NCBI GenBank assembly: GCA_014529385.2
Contig: CM043960.1
Coordinates: 40,470,781-40,534,780 of the forward strand
Reading direction: 5' to 3'
Length of the DNA stretch: 64,000 nucleotides
DNA from: Adiantum capillus-veneris
Lineage: Eukaryota; Streptophyta; Polypodiopsida; Polypodiales; Pteridaceae
Made by a program: the position numbers and the translations under genes. Shown one piece after another: positions 57,284 through 64,000 of this stretch (the first letter of the stretch is position 1; every line of letters starts with the position of its first letter). Under the pieces are notes generated by a model. It had not been told where the DNA came from. It did not search any database and saw nothing but the letters and a program-made list of their open reading frames with translations.

Positions 57284-58600
57284 GAGAAATTTCTTCCTTT
57301 GTGAAGCTCCTCTTCACCAGGGTGAATCCCCTCTTCACAAAGAAGTAATAATTCTCCTCTGCTTTGCTTTGATGTTTATCCAAGCCGACATGGAGTCCAA
57401 AGCTTTGGATAGGTTGGTGATCCCATTTTGAATGCTTGTTGTGCTCCATTTTTGAAGCCTTGCTAGCTTTGAAGGTGATCTCTCTACTTGAAGCTTCTTT
57501 GAATGCCTTTGAGTGCTTTGGTCTGATAGATTTGATATACTTTTGGCTCTTCTTGAATGCTCGAAAAGCTGAATGTTGAAGCTTCCTTTGAAAAGTTTGA
57601 AGTTACTTTTTAGAGGGGGAGTGTGAGGCCCTTGAGGCATGCAATAGCATGGGAATGCCTGCTCTGCTTGTCGGAGCTCTGTATAGCCGTGACCGAGGGA
57701 TTAGTTCCTTCGAGGTCCATGCATGCGGGGTTTGGCAGGTAGCAGCAGACGATGGGAAGGGGGGACCATAGGGGCGGACCCGAAAAAGGCCGTAAAATGA
57801 AGTTAAGCGTGTTGGCCTGGCGTCCGGTTGGGTGGTAAGCCTTAGTGATCTTGAGCCAGTTGGTCGCGCTACAGCACAGAGAGCTTTCGATCGATGAGAA
57901 TCTGGTGGCAGGCGGTCGTTCGGACCCAGCGAGCTTCTTCAATCCAGCTTGGTGCCTTGCTGAAATCCGCCAGTGGGTGGACGGGTGGTGGGGAATGAGT
58001 TGGGATGGGCCCTCCTTAGAAAACAAAGGTCAACACCCTTTAAATAGGGTTCTTTCTCACGGGTTCAACAAAAAAGTTTGAGCATTTAATGCATGGAATT
58101 CTACACACTCACACACCTAAACACACTTGAACACAGAGAAATAGTAGCCACAAACTCTAAAAAAAAATCAAAATTAAATAAGCAATTATCCTCACATGAG
58201 ATGCCCAATTGGAGCATGGGAGGATGCATCATGAAGCTCATGACACTGGCTACGGATGCGCATAAGTGAGTAAGCAAGATAGTGTCGTACGTGGGAGTAA
58301 TGGAACACACAAAATGGTGCAAAAAGAGAAAACTATTGAGGGAAACACACCTAATCATGAAGCCTAATGCTAATTAGCCTCATAATTAGCCAGGAGAGCA
58401 GTGGCCCAAGGGAATCAAACCCAAGAACATACTCACACTAACTAATTGATGCTAATTAGTCACAAGGTATGCAAAGGGAAGAGAAGAAGAGAAATACCAA
58501 GGATTCTAATGATGATTAGCAGATGCCAATCAAACTAACACACAAATGCATAGTTTTTAAAAAAAAACTAGCTAGCATACCATAAAGGTCTGATATCACT
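57063..58600. other. long leader region of copia D with a microsatellite and a GC-rich segment
   Basis: It contains (GT)n then (GA)n at 57191-57277. 57605-58060 is clearly richer in G+C than its surroundings and starts after AGAGGGGGAG, which looks like a plus-strand polypurine tract followed by TGTGAGG. It could be an inserted LTR-like or organelle-derived piece. Frames on both strands (58026-57610 minus, 57845-58081 plus) have no recognised domain. Confidence 0.4.
57191..57277. repeat. (GT)n(GA)n compound microsatellite
   Basis: GT 57191-57238 directly joined to GA 57239-57277. Confidence 0.95.
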
Positions 58601-58863
58601 TGATGGGAATGGGATCGTGCTAGCTAAGGTGGGTGATAGAGAAACATAGTGCAAGTGTGTGAGTGTGTGTAAGCAAGATTATCACTCAAGTGAATCAAGT
58701 TCCAAGATAGATTAGCTTGGACTCATAAACACAATCTTGAGTATTGACTTAGCTTAGCACAGGCTCACCATAGACAAGCATGTAGTGCAAACTTGAACTT
58801 TATTGTTTATTGAGCTTTAAGTAGCTCTACAGCTTCACTCCATTACATGTGGGATAATTCCCC
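58601..58863 (-). repeat. 5' LTR of copia D, truncated by copia C
   Basis: Matches 55601-55880 until 'gtgggataattc', where the copia C LTR begins. Confidence 0.88.
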
Positions 58864-59090
58864 TGTTGGAATTAGGGTTGCAGAGAAACACACACAGCTT
58901 AGAGAAGACGAAGGAAGCTCAAGGCACACAATAGAGAGTGTGTTACTTAGTGTGCAATGGAAACATTGATAGCCCTAGAGTGATGGGCGTATATACAATG
59001 CACGGGGGAAAAAACCTCCTAAAGAGGGAAAAAATGCCCCGGCGGTCCTAGTGTGTTCACACACATCACTACCACATGTATATGGTAACA
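58864..59090 (-). repeat. 3' LTR of copia C
   Basis: 227 bp, TGTTGGAATTAG...GGTAACA, with only a few substitutions from the copia B LTRs. Confidence 0.95.
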
Positions 59091-59165
59091 AATCCCCCCA
59101 GGAGTGATGCGGTGAACGAGAGCTGGCACATGAGTAAAGGGAAGTGCCATGCCCTGAGGACAGGA

Positions 59166-60505
59166 TCAGTCCACAAAGGGGAGTAAGCCCAAAGCTTGGC
59201 GTAAAGCTTCAAGCTTCTCACGAGACAATGCCTTTGTGAAAAGATCTGCAAGGTTGTCCTGTGTTGGCACATAAGCCAAGCTGATCTCTCCTGCTGAGAG
59301 CCTCTCCCTGACATAGTGGTAATGCACCTCAATGTGCTTTGTGCGAGCATGAAAAACTGGGTTCCTCGCAACTGCCAATGCGCTCTGACTGTCAGTGTAG
59401 ATAGTGTTGGCAGTGTCCTGTCCAACACCCAAATCAGCCATAAGGCGTCTGAGCCATACACACTCAACCGTAGCTGTGAAGACTGCCCTGTACTCAGCCT
59501 CACAACTCGAAGTGGCCACAGTAGGTTGCTTCTTGCTCAACCATGATATACATGAACTTCCAAGCATGAAACAAAAACCTAATGTGGACACTCGTGTGTC
59601 AAAACAACCAGCCCAATCTAAGTCCGAAAAAGCATGTAAGTCTGGCGGCAATGATCCCCCCTTGGGATAAAACAAGCCAAGATGTAAAGTGCCACTAAGG
59701 TAGCGGAAAATCCTCTGGACAGCCTGCCAATGCTTAGACCCTGGGCTATGCATAAATCTGCTGACCTGTGAGACTGCAAACTGAATATCCGGCCTCGTGT
59801 TGCATACATAAATGAGGCAGCCAACATCAGTTTGGTAAAGAGTGACATCAGCAGGATCACCAGCATCATGTAGACTCAACTTCAAACCTGTTTCCATGGG
59901 AGTGGCAATATGTTTGCAATCCTCAAGTCCAAACTTACATAGCAATGTCTCTATGTAACTTTTCTGACACAAGGCAATACCACCATCACACTGCTTAAAC
60001 TGTATACCCAAGTAATGATGCAACAGCCCCAAATCTTTCATCTTGAAAGTAACATTCAAATCAGCCTTAAATTCAGCAATATGTCTCTCATTTGGTCCAG
60101 TGATCAGCAAATCATCGAAAGAACCACAATGAGAAATACATCATCCTCACGCTTTACATACAATGTGCTTTCTGTTGGACTGTTACGAAAGCCTTGTTTG
60201 ACCAAATGAGTGTCAGCTTTCTCATACCAAGCACGAGGAGATTGCTTCAACCCATACAAAGCCTTGTTACATTTGCACACTTTGTCCTCTTGTCCTTTTA
60301 TGACAAAACCGCGAGGCTGCGTTACATAAACTTCCTCAAATATGTCACAATTCAAGAAAGTAGTAACAATGTCTGATTGATGTACATCCCAACCAAAAGG
60401 AGCTGCCAATGCACATAGAAAACGCACAGTAGTCATACGACTAGTGGGAGCAAAAGTCTCTTCATAATCTATGCCTTTTTGTTGTGCATAACCCTTTGCA
60501 ACAAG
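59166..60505 (-). pseudogene. copia C reverse transcriptase / RNase H, broken in the active site
   Basis: 60436-60104 holds the RT palm start (GWDVHQSDIVTTFLNCDIFE, ALYGLKQSPRAWYEKADTHL) and 60110-59166 holds LLITGPNERHIAEF through RNase H (SDLDWAGC, SCEAEYRA, TDSQSALAV) to LLPFVD. Between them, near 60113, four bases are missing relative to copy B. The loss removes the YVDD catalytic motif and shifts the frame. A TGA at 60507-60509 also separates RT from the upstream part. Confidence 0.92.
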
Positions 60506-61009
60506 TCAAGCCTTATGGCGATCGATCTCACCATCCGGCTTGCGTTTCAACTTGTAAACCCACTTCGTACCAATGGCCTTTTTTCCAGGAGGCAAATCAC
60601 ATAAAGTCCATGTGTCATTTTCTATAAGTGCATCATATTCTGATTGCATGGCAGCCATCCAATTTTCTAAATTTTGTGCTTCATCAAAAGTCAGAGGCTC
60701 CTCAACATCATGTAAGCTAGACACAGCCAAAGCATAACAATCTGATGCATAAGATGCATGGCGAGAGCCTGAACGAGTACGACTAGACAAAGGTGCATCC
60801 AATTTACTGTCACGCAAAGTGTGCACCACCCATTTTGGCATACCTCTAGCCTGCTCATTTTCGGCCCTTTCCTCATCAAGTACATCATGTACATCTGCAT
60901 CAGTAATAGGCTGATCTAAAACATTTTCAGAAACCCCCATAGGCTGTACATTTGCCTCATTGGAACTTATTCGTATTTCCACCACTGAAAAGAGGCAACA
61001 AAGTGTCAT
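60506..61009 (-). pseudogene. copia C linker before RT
   Basis: 167 codons, SSNEANVQPMGVSENVLDQP to WVYKLKRKPDGEIDRHKA, ending at TGA where copy B has an Arg codon. It overlaps the integrase frame because of the frameshift shared with copy B. Confidence 0.85.
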
Positions 61010-62462
61010 AAATGTTCTGTGAGCTTACATTACTGTCTCTAGTACATGACAGCAAGGGCTGAACAGAATCTTCCACAAACACTACATCCCGAGAAACCAG
61101 AATACGTTTTGTTTGCAGATGATACAACTTGTAACCTTTGCTTTCAGCACTATAACCAACAAAAATACATTTGACAGCCTTATCATCCAATTTTCTGCGC
61201 TGCACTTGTGGCACCAAAGCATATGCCAAACAGCCAAAAACACGCATGTGCTCAATAGAAGGTTTTCTATCATGCCATGCTTCATATGGAGTAATAGACT
61301 GCAAAGCTTTCGTAGGACACCTGTTAAGTACATAAGTGGCACACATAATGGCCTCAAGCCAAAAAGAATGCGGCAAAGCTTGACTTTTGACCATACATCG
61401 TGCCATTTCCGTCAGTGACCTATTTTTCCTCTCAGCAACACCATTTTGCTGAGGTGTATAAGGCACTGTACATTGGTGTTTTATCCCATGACTAGCTAGA
61501 AATGCATTAAATTCATGAGACATATACTCCCCCCCTCGATCGGAACGGAGGGTGCCCATAATACATTTCCAGACATTTTCAGCCATAGCCAGAAATTGTT
61601 TGAAGCACATAAAAACTTCGAACTTCGCTTTAAGCGGAAATACCCATGCATGCCTGGAGTAATCATCAATGAAAGTCACGAAGTACAGGTAATTGCCCAA
61701 GGACGGAGTTTGCATGGGCCCACAAACATCACTATGCACAAGCTGCAACCTGCATGTGGCCCGAACTGAACCATCCTTTGGAAACTTAGAACGCTGCATT
61801 TTACCCAGAATACAGCCTTCACAAACATGTTTGACAGGTGCTTCAAGAGGCGGCAAAGAAGCAACCATATCAGATTTCTGCAAACGCAGCAAACTGGCAA
61901 AATTCAGATGACCAAAACGTGCATGCCAAAGTTTTGCATCTGAAATAGCCCTTGAATCTACAACAGCATTTGCAAAATTTTGTCCACACTTGTCATACAA
62001 AGTGAGCTTATACGGCCCACGGCACAAAAGCCCAGATGCAACAATTTCATCACCAAAACTGAGATCATGAACTGTACATCTGTCATCCACAAATTTGACT
62101 ACAAGTCCAAGTCTAGCAAGTGCGGATACAGACAAGAGATTCTTCTTGATCCCAGGTACATAAAGTGCATCAACAAGTGTGAAGGAACTGCCATTAGCAG
62201 CAGTGAGCACAATCTTTCCAACTCCCTGAACTGGATAAGAGGCGTTGTTGGCACAAGTGACTGAATTCCCATGAGGGACTGACTCGAGAGAGGTAAACAA
62301 TTCACGATGTGAGGTAATGTGCTTTGTAGCACCACTGTCGAAATACCACACATGTGAATCTGCAGCAACTGATAAGCATGCATCATGGACAACAGGATTG
62401 TAAGTGTACTCTGCGCTAAAAGCCCATTCTGCATCAACATCAGCAACACAGTCTCCTTTCAC
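60957..62462 (-). pseudogene. copia C protease and integrase, 501-codon open stretch
   Basis: Protease WYFDSGATKHITSHRELF, GAG-pre-integrase LWHARFGHLNFASLLRLQKS, an intact integrase zinc motif ending CEGCILGKM, and the core LVHSDVCGP, FIDDYSRHAW, LRSDRGGEY, NGVAERKNR, followed by CLAYALVPQVQRRKLDDKAV. This is the best-preserved integrase of the three related copies. It ends at GGNTNKFQ, the frameshift also found in copy B. The 5' end is lost at the gypsy LTR insertion (62471). Confidence 0.92.
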
Positions 62463-62470
62463 AGAAGACT

Positions 62471-64000
62471 TGTAACATTTAATGGCCTAATAACTTATGT
62501 GTAGCGGAAATTAGCATGAACATAGTGGGCATTTCATTAGAATAGATTCCTAATGAGAATTACAAGAGTGCTTGGGTGGAGAGAGCAACAAAAAGCATAA
62601 CACCTAGTTAGATAGCATCAACAATACTTTCAAAAGAGAGAGAAATTAAGCTATTGACAACAGTTGAGGACCGGATTTGCATGGAGCCGGTCCCCCCTCC
62701 AAAAGGCTTTGTATTATGGTTTCTCCCATCAAGAGAGACATTGTACAATACAATTCTTTGTGTTCCTTCAAGACTAGCTAGTGCAATGAAGATGGAAGCT
62801 TCATGCACTAAGCAAAACACTTAATCAAACACAACTTGAATTATCCCCGTTCTCAGACCCAAGACCTCACACACCTTCGAAGATGGTGAGAGCTAGCAGG
62901 GTATGAGAATAGATTGAGAGGAAGAAGGAGTATCTTACGAGAAAGATGTACATCTCCTCACATAATCACTCATATGTAGCATAGCTTAGCTTAGTAATTA
63001 GCTTGGTAGAGGAGATGAGCATGCATTGAAGCTTGGCTCTTGGTTGGATTTGCATCCACATGCCAAGAGAGTGTTGATGTAGGCTTCTATCTCACAAGCT
63101 TGGAGTAGCTGATGAGTTCTCCATTAAAGCTTGGGAAGAGATAGTTTTCTCTTTCTTCACACATGAGCTTGTGTGAGTGTGTGTGTGATAATGCCTTGCA
63201 AAAATCAGCCCCCTCTCTCTCTTGGGCGAGCCCTCTTGCTAATTGCTCTTGTTGCAGCCTCATTGGCCCTCCCCCAAGTCAAGCCAATTACAATTAAGCA
63301 GCATAAGTGATAGCCTTCTGACATGTGTCCCCCTTTCCCCTTTTGTGAGATCTTTATGTAATTAAATAATTAAACTAAACTCTCATTGGACCCCTTTGCC
63401 TCCTGGCCAATAGGAATCAGGCAAGCCATGGGGCTCCTGAATGGTCATTGGACCCCTTGGGAGACTGCCCAATAGTCTTCTAGGAGACTTAATTCTCATT
63501 GGTTTCTTTTATTAAATGTTTTTAAATTAATTAAACTAGATTTACTCTAGCTTAATTCTCATTGGTCCACTTCAAGGGTCATCCAATAGAAATTGGGCAC
63601 ACCTTGTGGGCATCTGGCCTAGGGAGCTGACATGTGTTCCTCATTCCCTTTGTGTAAAGGGAGCCTGTGTGTGTGTGTGTGGCTTTCTCTCTCATCCCCT
63701 ACCTTTAGGGCTCGCCCCCTCCCATGTAGGGATGTGCAAAGACTTTTAGGGCACACACAAAGCATCCAATTTTCCCTAGGGTTGACCTTTGGACACAACC
63801 TTTGAATTTTGGAACCTTAGCATTTTGGAAGTCTTAATGGGCTGAACCTTAGGGTCTTTTTAGCCCATTGTTACACATGGCTCTTTTGCAGATGGCCCCC
63901 CCTTTGGATCCCTATTTTCCTTCCTTTGGATCCCTACTGTGGCCGGTCTGCTAGCTTAACCAATATTCTAGCTTTTTCTCCCCTGGCCTTCCCCACATTA
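62471..64000 (-). mobile_element. G1-family gypsy LTR, cut by the window end
   Basis: It begins TGTAACATTTAATGG at 62471 and follows the LTR at 3850-5440 to the window edge, where about 60 bp are still missing. It could be a solo LTR or the outer LTR of a complete minus-strand element. It is inserted into copia C after AGACT (62466-62470), the probable target-site duplication. The CCAATGAG cluster and (GT)n run are present. Confidence 0.93.

Larger units (their letters stand above)
55601..58863 (-). mobile_element. copia-type retrotransposon D, gag-only, interrupted by copia C
   Basis: Two copies of a sequence beginning TGATGGG, at 55601-55919 and from 58601, are direct LTR repeats (319 bp where complete). 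Beside the upper one is a degenerate initiator-Met primer-binding site (minus-strand TGATATCAGACC, 58588-58599). Beside the lower one is a purine tract (minus-strand CCAAGGGGAGGAT). The minus-strand internal region holds gag but no protease, integrase or RT before the 3' LTR, so it is a pol-less, non-autonomous copy. The upper LTR is cut at 58863 by copia C; its remainder should lie beyond the window. Confidence 0.82.
58864..62470 (-). mobile_element. Ty1-copia retrotransposon C, interrupted by a gypsy LTR
   Basis: Same family as copia B and very similar along its whole length. The 3' LTR is at 58864-59090, then (minus strand) RNase H, RT, integrase and protease up to 62470, where a G1-family LTR is inserted at the position equal to about 27270 in copy B. 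Gag and the 5' LTR must lie beyond the window. The 5-bp duplication would start TCCCC (58859-58863), but the other side is not visible. Confidence 0.93.

Overview
This window is nuclear DNA of a seed plant, most likely an angiosperm. It holds Ty1-copia and Ty3-gypsy LTR retrotransposons primed from the initiator-Met tRNA, an En/Spm (CACTA) element with short GT-AG introns, a tRNA-derived SINE, a heavy-metal-associated (HIPP-type) plant gene fragment ending in a CaaX box, and very many long (CT)n/(GT)n tracts. I find no ordinary host gene with a complete reading frame. Almost everything recognisable is a transposable element or a relic of one, and the main information is in the nesting.

Layout. 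1-2385: intergenic, microsatellites and an old diverged repeat. 2386-7230: copia relic A (minus strand) split by a solo gypsy LTR (3850-5440, target-site duplication GCAAA). 7231-16625: a pogo/Tigger-like DDE transposase relic (minus) split by a CACTA element (9403-16320, TSD TGT). The CACTA element keeps an apparently open three-exon En/Spm-type gene, a frameshifted multi-exon TNP2-type transposase, and a captured HIPP gene fragment. 16626-23665: gene-free DNA with a SINE (19399-19772), an inverted repeat, a 113-bp direct repeat and a CACTA-ended non-autonomous element (21691-23002). 23666-28838: full-length copia B (minus, TSD AAAAC). 30477-39383: full-length chromodomain gypsy G1 (plus, TSD CCTAC). 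41023-54753: older non-chromodomain gypsy G2 (minus), carrying a 218-bp TIR element in its leader and a solo LTR inside its own LTR. 55601-64000: three-level nest, copia D (gag only) > copia C (same family as A and B) > gypsy LTR of the G1 family, which runs off the window.

Relationships. The G1 LTR occurs four times (3850, 30477, 37797, 62471). The A/B/C copia family occurs three times, and two of these copies (A and C) were hit by the G1 LTR. Copia B and C share a frameshift that A lacks, although the two LTRs of B are almost identical, so a defective lineage seems to have been copied recently. G1 keeps one reading frame over 4.9 kb, broken only by five stop codons. Insertion order can be read directly from the nesting and target-site duplications.

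Limits. All comparisons were made by eye. Family assignments rest on remembered domain motifs, and LTR divergences are impressions, not measurements.
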